Source: Pseudomonas grimontii (lineage in GTDB: Bacteria; Pseudomonadota; Gammaproteobacteria; Pseudomonadales; Pseudomonadaceae). From it: a stretch of DNA of 64,000 bases. A program made the position numbers and the translations under genes. The notes beneath the pieces were generated by a model that saw nothing but the letters and a program-made list of their open reading frames with translations, had not been told where the DNA came from and ran no database searches. Positions 35,029 to 43,220 of this stretch are shown here, piece by piece; positions within the stretch are counted from its first letter, which is position 1, and the number at the start of each line of letters is the position of its first letter. The stretch covers positions 1 to 64,000 of the forward strand of contig NZ_VFES01000017.1 of assembly GCF_007858185.1 (NCBI RefSeq), read 5' to 3'.

Positions 35029-37962
35029 ATGCCCAAAGGATTGATTCGCGCCGCTGGCGCCTTGTTGACTGCCCTTGCGTTGTACAGCTTGCTGGGTTTT
35101 CTGATTTTGCCTGGCATCGCTCTTCGCGTTGCCAACCAACAGTTGGCCAATTACGCCACGGTGCCAGCACGCATCGAACGGATCGAACTTAACCCGTTCA
35201 GCCTGGAAGTAACGGTATGGGGCTTGAAGATCGGCGAACCCGGTAAGGAACAGGTAGGTTTCGAACGGCTTTACGCCAACCTGCAGGTCGATAGCCTGTG
35301 GACCCGCGCCCTGCACCTGGCGGATGTGCAACTGGACAAGCCCAAGACCGAGTTGTTGTTCGACAAGTCAGGCGAGTTGAATCTGGCGCAGTTGTTCAAG
35401 TTGCCACCAAGCGAGCCTACCCCTGCCGACCCCGACTCCAAGCCGTTCCCGCTGCGTGTCGACAGCATCAAGCTGGCCGGCGGTTACGTGCATTTTCAAG
35501 ACTTGCGCCCCAGCGAACCTATCGAATTCCTCTACGACACACTCGACTTCGAGCTGAAGAACCTCAGCACCCTGCCGGAAGACAATGCGGACATGACCTT
35601 GGTGGCCGCCGGCCCTGAAGGTGGGCAGATCGACTGGAAAGGCAACTTCAGCCTGGTGCCGATCACCTCCGAAGGTACGCTCAAAGTCACCGGTGGCAAG
35701 ATGAAAGCCTGGTGGCCTTATGTGCGTGACGCCTTACCCCTGGTACTTGAAGACGGCGTGCTCAACTTCAGTACCGAGTACAGGTTCAGCCTGGCCAAAG
35801 AAACCGAGCTGAACCTGACCAACACCGCCGCCAGCATCGCACCATTCGCCATCAAGGCCCCGGATGGCCGGCCGTTGGTGCGCCTGGAGCGTTTGGACGT
35901 CAGCGAGACCACGGTGGACCTGGCCAAACAGCAGGTGGTGGTCGGCAAGATCCGCAGCAATAAGCTCGAAACCTGGGCGGCTCGCGAAGCGGATGGGCAA
36001 CTGGACTGGCAAAAACTGTTCGCCGGCCAGCCGAACAAACCGGCCAAGGCGCCGGAGCCTGCCACAGCACCCGCCACGGCTGATTCGCCAAAGCCTGCGC
36101 CCGTTGCCCCGAGCAAGCCATGGCAAGTGCTGCTCAAGGACGTCCAACTGCGCAACTACCAAGTGCATTTGGCCGACCGTCAGGCTAAGCCTGCGGTAGC
36201 GCTGGAGCTGGGCCCGTTGAACGTCGACGTGCAGAACTTCGACAGCCTCAACCAGAGCCCCTTTACCCTGAAGGTCGACACCGGCCTGGGCAAGCAGGGC
36301 AAGATCCAGGCAACCGGCACGGTCAACCTCAACCCGGTCAGCGCCAAGTTGAAGGTCAATACCAAGGACATCGACCTGCGGGTCGCCCAGTCCTATATCA
36401 GCCCGTTTATCCGTCTGGAATTGCGTAGCGGCATGCTTGGCAGCGACCTGGACGTGAACCTGAAAAGCACCGATCCCCTGGCGCTGCAGATCACCGGCCG
36501 CGCGCAGGTCGACCAGTTGCATACCCTCGACACCCTCAAGACCCGCGACTTCCTCAAATGGCAGCGCCTGGTGCTCGAAGGCGTGAACTACCAACACGGC
36601 GACAGCCTGTCGATCGACAAGGTCAACCTGCTGCAACCGTATGCGCGCTTCATGATCAACGATGATCGCACCACCAACGTCGACGACTTACTGATCCCAC
36701 AGCCGGCCGACAGTGGCGCCAAATCGTCAGCCAAACCCGCCGCTAGCAAAGACAAGCCGCTGGGTATCCATATCGGGCAGATTGCGATCAACGACGGTTC
36801 GGCCAACTTCGCTGACTTCAGCCTCACCCCCAACTTCGCCACTGCGATCCAACAGCTCAACGGGCAGATCGGCACCATCGACAGTCGCCAGGCCAAGCCG
36901 GCGAGCGTTGACATCAAGGGCAAGGTGGACCGTTATGCACCGGTCACCATCAAAGGCAGCGTGAACCCGTTTGACCCGATGGCGGCGCTGGACATCGCCA
37001 CCAGCTTCAAACGTGTCGAGTTGACCACGCTGACGCCTTACTCGGGCAAGTTCGCCGGCTTCCGCATCCGCAAGGGCCGCCTCAACCTTGACCTGCACTA
37101 CGTGATCACCAAGGGCCAGTTGAAGGCTGAGAACAAAGTGGTGGTCGAGCAATTGCAACTGGGCGAAAAAGTCGACAGTGCCGATGCCGTGGACTTGCCG
37201 ATTCGCCTGGCAATCGCCTTGCTCAAGGACAGCGACGGCAAGATCTCCATCGAACTGCCCGTATCCGGCGACCTGAATAACCCGCAATTCAGCGTGATGC
37301 CAATTGTGTGGCAAACCCTGCGCAATCTGGTGGTACGAGCGGCCACTGCGCCGTTCAAGTTTATTGGCGGGTTGGTCACCGGAGGTGGAGCGGAGGACCT
37401 GGGCAGCGTGTCGTTTGCGGCGGGTTCCAGCGAATTGAACAAAGACGCCGAAGGCGCCCTGAACACCTTGGCCAAGGCGCTGAAAGAACGCCCTGCCCTC
37501 CGCCTGGAAATCGAAGGCACGGCCGCAGCCAGCAGCGACGGTCCATTCCTGGCGGCCCAGCGCCTGGAGCGGGAATACCAATACAACTACTACAAAATGC
37601 TGCAGCGCCGTGGCGATAAAGTGCCAGCCCAAGCTTCCTTGCTGGAAGTTCCTGAGAGCGAAAAGGCCCCCTTGCTCGAAGGCATTTACCGCACCCGCTT
37701 GAAACAACAGCCTCCAGCAGAATGGAAGGACCTGAGCAGCAATGAGCGCTCCGCCAAGCTGAAAGACGGCGTCATCAAGTTCTGGAGTGGCAGTGACGTG
37801 CTGCTGCGCCAGTTGGGCCAGGACCGTGCGAGCACGATCAAGGACTACTTGGTGGATAAGGCGCAGCTGGAGGACGACCGTGTCTACTTCATTGACGCGC
37901 AACTGGGCCAGGCAGAGAAAGATGGTCGCGTGATAACACCGATGCATCTGGACGCCGAATAG
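35029..37962 (+). CDS. DUF748 family large envelope protein
   Basis: 977 residues. One N-terminal membrane anchor (about residues 5-30) is followed by long repetitive beta-rich sequence of the AsmA/DUF748 kind and a Pro/Ala linker near 340-365. The C-terminal segment (about 805-850: SFAAGSSELNKDAEGALNTL) resembles an OmpA-type peptidoglycan-associated motif. AsmA-like proteins are thought to bridge the periplasm and move lipids. For this family that is inference. It is transcribed alone and ends before a strong hairpin. Confidence 0.85.
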   Translation: MPKGLIRAAGALLTALALYSLLGFLILPGIALRVANQQLANYATVPARIERIELNPFSLEVTVWGLKIGEPGKEQVGFERLYANLQVDSLWTRALHLADVQLDKPKTELLFDKSGELNLAQLFKLPPSEPTPADPDSKPFPLRVDSIKLAGGYVHFQDLRPSEPIEFLYDTLDFELKNLSTLPEDNADMTLVAAGPEGGQIDWKGNFSLVPITSEGTLKVTGGKMKAWWPYVRDALPLVLEDGVLNFSTEYRFSLAKETELNLTNTAASIAPFAIKAPDGRPLVRLERLDVSETTVDLAKQQVVVGKIRSNKLETWAAREADGQLDWQKLFAGQPNKPAKAPEPATAPATADSPKPAPVAPSKPWQVLLKDVQLRNYQVHLADRQAKPAVALELGPLNVDVQNFDSLNQSPFTLKVDTGLGKQGKIQATGTVNLNPVSAKLKVNTKDIDLRVAQSYISPFIRLELRSGMLGSDLDVNLKSTDPLALQITGRAQVDQLHTLDTLKTRDFLKWQRLVLEGVNYQHGDSLSIDKVNLLQPYARFMINDDRTTNVDDLLIPQPADSGAKSSAKPAASKDKPLGIHIGQIAINDGSANFADFSLTPNFATAIQQLNGQIGTIDSRQAKPASVDIKGKVDRYAPVTIKGSVNPFDPMAALDIATSFKRVELTTLTPYSGKFAGFRIRKGRLNLDLHYVITKGQLKAENKVVVEQLQLGEKVDSADAVDLPIRLAIALLKDSDGKISIELPVSGDLNNPQFSVMPIVWQTLRNLVVRAATAPFKFIGGLVTGGGAEDLGSVSFAAGSSELNKDAEGALNTLAKALKERPALRLEIEGTAAASSDGPFLAAQRLEREYQYNYYKMLQRRGDKVPAQASLLEVPESEKAPLLEGIYRTRLKQQPPAEWKDLSSNERSAKLKDGVIKFWSGSDVLLRQLGQDRASTIKDYLVDKAQLEDDRVYFIDAQLGQAEKDGRVITPMHLDAE

Positions 37963-38008
37963 GCGCCCACGACAAGCCGCTGTCGCATTACTTTCCCGCC
38001 ACAATAGA

Positions 38009-38040
38009 ACAGGCCCCGACACAGAAGTGCCGGGGCCTGT
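38009..38040 (+). terminator. Hairpin after the DUF748 gene
   Basis: ACAGGCCCCG pairs with CGGGGCCTGT, with further pairing of ACAC/GTGC-type bases inside, 46 bases past the stop codon. No long T run follows. Confidence 0.6.
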
Positions 38041-38142
38041 AATGACCACATCCGTGTGGTCGGTCGCATGAAACTTAGAGGTGCATTGAGTGGATATCTA
38101 ACTCACGCGCCGCCGCCGCTAGTTCAGACGAGCTATTGAGCG

Positions 38143-38763
38143 TTACTCTGCTTTCAGGCCATCGGCCGATACAGCTTTAACGCCTTTGATTTTCTTGGTG
38201 ATGTTCACCGCGGTAGTTTTCTGTGCTTCGGTCACAGCGACCGAAGAGGACAGGGATACTACGCCCTTGTTGGTTTCGACTTTGATGTCGGTGCCAGGAA
38301 TGCCTTTCTCGGTTACCAGATCAGCTTTGACTTTGGTGGTGATCCAGGTATCGGAGGTTGCGCCTTTGGCGTCAGCAGCTGCGCCTTTGGTTTTGTCTAC
38401 GTTGTCTGCCTTGGTAGCGCCGCCAGCCATCAGGCCGTCAGCAGAAACTGCGGTTACACCTTTGATTTTCTTGGTGATCGCTACGGCAGTTTCTTTCTGG
38501 GCATCCGAAATGGCTACGGTCGAAGACAGGGAAACCACACCTTTGTTGGTTTCAACCTTGATATCCGAACCAGGAATGCCTTTTTCGGTCAGCAGATCGG
38601 ATTTAACTTTGGTAGTGATCCAAGTATCCGAAACGCTTTCTTTTGCCTTGGTAGCTTCACCGGCCGCCAGGGTCATTGGAGCTTGGGAAGTCTGAGCAAA
38701 GGCCACGTTAGCACCCATGGCCAGGGTCAGAGCGGTAGCAGTAGCGAGAGCGAACTTCTTCAT
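38143..38763 (-). CDS. Periplasmic protein with two BON domains
   Basis: 206 residues. Sec signal peptide of about 23 residues (ending ANVAFA). Two BON domains are nearly identical in tandem: residues about 43-115 and 133-205 share DTWITTKVK, LTEKGIPG, DIKVETNKGVVSLSS and KKIKGV. They are joined by an Ala/Gly/Lys-rich linker. BON domains bind phospholipid or membranes, and OsmY-type relatives respond to osmotic stress. It stands alone, convergent with the DUF748 gene. Confidence 0.88.
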   Translation of the reverse strand: MKKFALATATALTLAMGANVAFAQTSQAPMTLAAGEATKAKESVSDTWITTKVKSDLLTEKGIPGSDIKVETNKGVVSLSSTVAISDAQKETAVAITKKIKGVTAVSADGLMAGGATKADNVDKTKGAAADAKGATSDTWITTKVKADLVTEKGIPGTDIKVETNKGVVSLSSSVAVTEAQKTTAVNITKKIKGVKAVSADGLKAE

Positions 38764-39058
38764 ACGAGTAACTCCTGTTTTATTAAAAGTCTGCAGTGTG
38801 TGAACCTTGATGCTGCAGCGTTAACAGGGTTGTTGCAGGCAGTGTGCCAAGTCTCGAATGAGGATTAAATCCTTATAAATCATATAGTTGTAAAAACAGC
38901 CAAATTTCGAAATCGTGCAACTTGCATGAACGCGATCCTGCCTGCGTGCAACTTGCGGCTTTTGGGATTTACTAAGCGTCTGATTTTTCGGCACTTTCCC
39001 GCAGGCGTAAAAAAGGACTCCGAAGAGTCCTCTTTTTCAGCGTGAAGCCTGGGGGTAA
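38764..39058. other. Intergenic region between the BON gene and pnp
   Basis: 295 bases. It contains the leader of the BON gene (AGGAG precedes its ATG at 38763) and the pnp terminator at its right end. No further gene or recognisable RNA is visible. Confidence 0.6.
39009..39037 (-). terminator. pnp intrinsic terminator
   Basis: GGACTC-CGAA-GAGTCC stem flanked by A6 and T5, giving a T run on the minus strand, 21 bases past the pnp stop. It closes the rimP-to-pnp cluster. Confidence 0.9.
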
Positions 39059-41164
39059 TTAAACGCCCGAAGCCTTGGCTGCTGCTACGTCCTTGATGGA
39101 CAGCTTGATACGGCCGCGGTTGTCCACGTCCAGTACCAGCACTTCCACTTCCTGGCCTTCTTTCAGAATGTCGGTCACTTTCTCAACGCGAGCGTCGCTC
39201 AGCATGGAGATGTGAACCAGACCGTCTTTGCCTGGCAGGATGTTGACGAATGCGCCGAAGTCGACGATGCGCTCAACCTTACCGACGTAGATCTTGCCGA
39301 TCTCAGCTTCAGCGGTGATGCCCAGGACGCGCTGACGTGCAGCTTCTGCAGCTTCCTTGGTTTCGCCGAAAATCTTGATCGAGCCGTCGTCTTCGATGTC
39401 GATCGACGCCTTGGTCTCTTCACAGATCGCACGAATGGTCGCGCCGCCTTTACCGATAACATCACGGATTTTATCGGTGTCGATTTTCATCGCGATCATG
39501 GTCGGAGCATTTTCCGACAGTTCGGTACGGGACTGACCAATGATCTGGTTCATCTGACCGAGGATGTTCAGGCGCGCTTCCAGGGCTTGGCCCAGAGCGA
39601 TTTCCATGATCTCTTCGGTGATGCCCTTGATCTTGATGTCCATCTGCAGCGCGGTAACACCTTTGGCGGTACCGGCTACTTTGAAGTCCATGTCGCCCAG
39701 GTGGTCTTCGTCACCCAGGATGTCGGTCAGGATGGCGAACTTCTCGCCTTCTTTAACCAGGCCCATGGCGATACCGGCAACCGGCGCCTTCATCGGCACA
39801 CCAGCGTCCATCAGAGCCAGGGAAGCACCGCAGACCGAAGCCATGGAGCTGGAACCGTTGGACTCGGTGATTTCCGACACCACACGGATGGTGTACGGGA
39901 ACACCTCAGCAGCAGGCAGCATGGCCTGGACCGAACGACGGGCCAGACGGCCGTGACCGATTTCGCGACGACCAGCGCCGCCCATGCGACCACACTCGCC
40001 CACCGAGAACGGAGGGAAGTTGTAGTGCAGCATGAAGGGGTCTTTTTTCTCGCCTTCCAGGGTGTCCAGCAGCTGTGCGTCACGGGCAGTACCCAGGGTC
40101 GCAACTACCAGTGCCTGGGTTTCACCACGGGTGAACAGTGCCGAGCCGTGAGTCTTCGGCAGAACGCCGACTTCGATGTTCAGCGGACGAACGGTGCGAG
40201 TGTCGCGGCCGTCGATACGTGGCTTGCCGTTAACGATGTTTTCGCGAACGGTGCGGTATTCGATTTCACCGAAGGCTGCTTTGACTTCGCTGGAAGAAGG
40301 CTGGCCTTCTTCGCCGGACAGCTTGGCAACAACCTGGTCCTTCAGCTCACCCAGGCGAGCGTAACGGTCGGCCTTGACGGTGATGGTGTAGGCGTCGGAG
40401 ATCGCTGTGCCGAACTCGGAGCGGATAGCGCCCAGCAGTTCGGTAGCTTCGGCTTGCGGAGCCCAGGCCCAGGTAGGCTTGGCAGCTTCGGCAGCCAGTT
40501 CTTTAACAGCGTTGATCACAACCTGGAACTCGTCGTGAGCAAACAGTACTGCGCCCAGCATCTGGTCTTCGGTCAGCTCTTTGGCTTCCGATTCAACCAT
40601 CAATACGGCTTCCGAAGTACCTGCAACGACCATGTCCAGGCTCGACGCTTTCAGTTGCTCGTAAGTCGGGTTCAGCAGGTAACCGGTGCTTTCGTGGAAA
40701 GCAACGCGGGCTGCGCCGATCGGACCATCGAAAGGAATGCCGGAGATGGCCAGGGCAGCCGAAGTACCGATCATCGCAGCAACGTCAGGATCGGTTTTCT
40801 TGCTGGTGGAAACGACGGTGCAGACAACCTGCACTTCGTTCATGAAGCCTTCTGGGAACAGCGGACGGATCGGACGGTCGATCAGTCGGGAAGTCAGGGT
40901 TTCTTTCTCGGAAGGACGGCCTTCGCGCTTGAAGAAACCGCCAGGGATCTTACCGGCAGCGTAAGTCTTTTCCTGGTAGTGAACAGAAAGAGGGAAGAAG
41001 CCTTTGCTTGGGTCAGCGTGCTTGGCGCCAACAACGGTCACCAATACGGTAACGTCGTCGTCAACGGTAACCAGCACTGCGCCGGAGGCTTGACGGGCGA
41101 TACGGCCTGTCTCGAGGGTAACGGTCGACTGACCGAACTGGAATTTTTTGATAACCGGGTTCAC
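39059..41164 (-). CDS. pnp: Polyribonucleotide nucleotidyltransferase
   Basis: 701 residues. A 3'-5' phosphorolytic exoribonuclease of the degradosome. Two RNase PH-like halves contain FFKREGRPSEKETLTSRLID and GDEDHLGDMDFKVAG with catalytic acidic residues. A KH domain (IRDVIGKGGATIRAICEET) and an S1 domain (GKIYVGKVERIVDFGAFV) follow. It lies downstream of rpsO with a leader of about 195 bases in which RNase III autoregulation, as in E. coli, could act. I did not confirm the stem. Confidence 0.97.
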   Translation of the reverse strand: MNPVIKKFQFGQSTVTLETGRIARQASGAVLVTVDDDVTVLVTVVGAKHADPSKGFFPLSVHYQEKTYAAGKIPGGFFKREGRPSEKETLTSRLIDRPIRPLFPEGFMNEVQVVCTVVSTSKKTDPDVAAMIGTSAALAISGIPFDGPIGAARVAFHESTGYLLNPTYEQLKASSLDMVVAGTSEAVLMVESEAKELTEDQMLGAVLFAHDEFQVVINAVKELAAEAAKPTWAWAPQAEATELLGAIRSEFGTAISDAYTITVKADRYARLGELKDQVVAKLSGEEGQPSSSEVKAAFGEIEYRTVRENIVNGKPRIDGRDTRTVRPLNIEVGVLPKTHGSALFTRGETQALVVATLGTARDAQLLDTLEGEKKDPFMLHYNFPPFSVGECGRMGGAGRREIGHGRLARRSVQAMLPAAEVFPYTIRVVSEITESNGSSSMASVCGASLALMDAGVPMKAPVAGIAMGLVKEGEKFAILTDILGDEDHLGDMDFKVAGTAKGVTALQMDIKIKGITEEIMEIALGQALEARLNILGQMNQIIGQSRTELSENAPTMIAMKIDTDKIRDVIGKGGATIRAICEETKASIDIEDDGSIKIFGETKEAAEAARQRVLGITAEAEIGKIYVGKVERIVDFGAFVNILPGKDGLVHISMLSDARVEKVTDILKEGQEVEVLVLDVDNRGRIKLSIKDVAAAKASGV

Positions 41165-41359
41165 GGTGTCCTACCTTCTTTGTGGCTCTTGGGGAACTTG
41201 TCTTCTTGCGAAATTCTTGGGCAATGTCGGGAATCGGCCCAACCCTTGTCCAGGGGTAAAACGTGTATCCAGATAAAACTTGAGGCTGGGAGCCTACCAT
41301 GGGCCAGCGGGAATCCCACTGACACACGGCAGACAACCAACCTCTAGCGCAATCGCTGA

Positions 41360-41629
41360 TTAGCGACGCAGACCCAGGCGACCGATCAGAGCCTGATAAC
41401 GACCCAGATCCTTGCCTTTCAGGTAGTCCAGCAGCTTACGGCGCTGGTTTACCATGCGGATCAGACCACGACGGGAGTGGTGATCTTTACCGTTGGCCTT
41501 GAAGTGACCTTGCAGCTTGTTGATGTTGTGGGTCAGCAGTGCAACTTGCACTTCTGGCGAACCAGTGTCACCAACAGCTTGCTGGTAGTCAGCTACGATT
41601 TGTGCTTTTTCTTGAACGTCGAGAGCCAT
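41360..41629 (-). CDS. rpsO: 30S ribosomal protein S15
   Basis: 89 residues, complete S15. It binds 16S rRNA in the central domain early in assembly. It contains GSPEVQVALLTHNINKLQGH and DHHSRRGLIRMVNQRRKLL. It sits between truB and pnp, the conserved gammaproteobacterial order. The S15 mRNA leader is a known translational control site in E. coli. A partly complementary GAGTGT/ACACTC region lies at about 41705-41738. Confidence 0.97.
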   Translation of the reverse strand: MALDVQEKAQIVADYQQAVGDTGSPEVQVALLTHNINKLQGHFKANGKDHHSRRGLIRMVNQRRKLLDYLKGKDLGRYQALIGRLGLRR

Positions 41630-41744
41630 GAGGCAATCCTTTTTTCAGGAAACCACCCAAAGGGCAGTTTCAACAGGCCAGGGACAAATCCCTGTATCTA
41701 AAAATGAGTGTTGACCGTGCCTGTTAACAGCCACACTCGTTCGG

Positions 41745-42662
41745 TCATTCTGACCGAATCAGTCGACGCGGCGCGATGCGCCCGTCTTCGCTCACTTCAC
41801 CGATACCGATAAAGCGACCGTTATGATCCTGTACCCGCACCATGCCGAACTTCGGCGCATCCGGGGCGCGTACCGGCTGGCCGTTAAGCCAGTAGAACGC
41901 GCTGTGTTCCGAAAAATGCAGTAATGGCCAATCCAGCAAACCACTGTCCGACGGCATCAGGAAGCGATCAACCGCTTCGTTGCCGCCTTCTGCGTGTACC
42001 GCTTCCAACTCTTCCAGCGTGACCGTCTGGGCCAGGCTGAAAGGTCCGGCCTGGGTACGTCGCAGCTCTGCAACGTACGCGCCGCAACCGAGCTTTTCAC
42101 CAATATCTTCCACCAGGGTACGGATATAAGTGCCTTTGCTGCAGTCCACGGCCAACCGGGCGGTGTCACCTTCACAGGCGAGCAATTCCAAGCGCGCAAT
42201 AGTAACAGAACGCGGTTCGCGCTCCACTACTTCGCCCGCACGTGCCAGCTTGTAAAGGGGCTGTCCATCACGCTTGAGAGCCGAGTACATCGGCGGTATC
42301 TGACTGATTTGCCCACGAAAAGCAGGTAAGGCAGCTTCAATATCAGCACGACCAACGGTCACGTCGCGAACCTGCAAAACATCACCTTCGGCGTCTGCCG
42401 TGGTGGTGGTCTTGCCCAGTTGCATCAGGGTTTCGTAACCCTTGTCGGAATCGAGCAGGTATTGCGAGAACTTGGTGGCCTCGCCAAAGCACAACGGCAG
42501 TACGCCGGTGGCCAGGGGATCGAGGCTGCCGGTGTGTCCGGCTTTCTCGGCATTGAGCAACCAGCGGACCTTCTGCAACGCGGCATTGGAGGTAAAGCCA
42601 ATCGGCTTGTCGAGCAGAATGATGCCGCTGACGTTGCGACGGATACGTTTGACCTGAGCCAC
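41745..42662 (-). CDS. truB: tRNA pseudouridine(55) synthase
   Basis: 305 residues. It converts U55 of the tRNA T-loop to pseudouridine. The catalytic aspartate lies in GHTGSLDPLATGVLPLC. KGTYIRTLVEDIGEKLGCGA is the conserved RNA-binding motif, and a C-terminal PUA-like region is present. It begins three bases after the rbfA stop. Confidence 0.96.
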   Translation of the reverse strand: MAQVKRIRRNVSGIILLDKPIGFTSNAALQKVRWLLNAEKAGHTGSLDPLATGVLPLCFGEATKFSQYLLDSDKGYETLMQLGKTTTTADAEGDVLQVRDVTVGRADIEAALPAFRGQISQIPPMYSALKRDGQPLYKLARAGEVVEREPRSVTIARLELLACEGDTARLAVDCSKGTYIRTLVEDIGEKLGCGAYVAELRRTQAGPFSLAQTVTLEELEAVHAEGGNEAVDRFLMPSDSGLLDWPLLHFSEHSAFYWLNGQPVRAPDAPKFGMVRVQDHNGRFIGIGEVSEDGRIAPRRLIRSE

Positions 42663-42665
42663 CGC

Positions 42666-43061
42666 TTACTCCTTGGCGTCTTCAGGTGTGGATGGGTGCT
42701 GGCTGTCTTCAGCCACGGCGCGCTCGATCAGTGCCGACAGGTGCGCGCCACGCACGACACTTTCGTCGTAGTGGAAGTGCAACTGGGGCACGCTGCGCAG
42801 CTTCATTTCACGGGCCAACTGCATGCGCAGGAAGCCTGCGGCAGAGTTGAGCACCTTGATGCTTTGCGCGATTTCTTCGCTGTTGTCCTGCCCCATCACG
42901 GTGATGAAGATCTTCGCGTGACCCACGTCACGGCTCACTTCAACAGCGGTGATGGTGACCAGGCCAACGCGAGGGTCTTTGACTTCGCGACGGATCAGTT
43001 GGGCCAGCTCACGCTGCATCTGATCGCCGATACGCTGGGTACGGCTGTATTCTTTTGCCAT
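42666..43061 (-). CDS. rbfA: 30S ribosome-binding factor A
   Basis: 131 residues, a KH-fold factor for late 16S/30S maturation and cold adaptation. It starts MAKEYSRTQRIGDQMQRELA, with DPRVGLVTITAVEVSRDVGHA conserved. It lies between infB and truB as in E. coli. A GC-rich intercistronic hairpin separates it from infB. Confidence 0.96.
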   Translation of the reverse strand: MAKEYSRTQRIGDQMQRELAQLIRREVKDPRVGLVTITAVEVSRDVGHAKIFITVMGQDNSEEIAQSIKVLNSAAGFLRMQLAREMKLRSVPQLHFHYDESVVRGAHLSALIERAVAEDSQHPSTPEDAKE

Positions 43062-43115
43062 GTCTTGTTACCTGTTACTGCCACACGGTGAAACCCATGG
43101 GGTCTGAAAGCGGCA

Positions 43116-43149
43116 AACGCCCGGCCTGACAAAAGCCAGACCGGGCGTT
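43116..43149 (-). other. Intercistronic hairpin between infB and rbfA
   Basis: AACGCCCGG pairs with CCGGGCGTT, with a few more inner pairs, in the 159-base infB-rbfA gap. A second small hairpin CCGCAC/GTGCGG is at about 43162-43176. On the minus strand the stem is followed by TGCCGC, not T, so this is more likely a processing or mRNA-stability element than a terminator. Confidence 0.55.
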
Positions 43150-43220
43150 GCGTTTAGAGTCCGCACGCTGTGCGGGGCATTTGCATGCCCACACGCGACG
43201 TGGCTCCTGAAGTGCGCGAG

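Noticed and set aside
39212..41347. 711-codon open frame antisense to pnp
   Set aside because: Mirror of strongly biased codons in a highly expressed GC-rich gene. Its translation is low-complexity, lacks known domains, and pnp is unambiguous.
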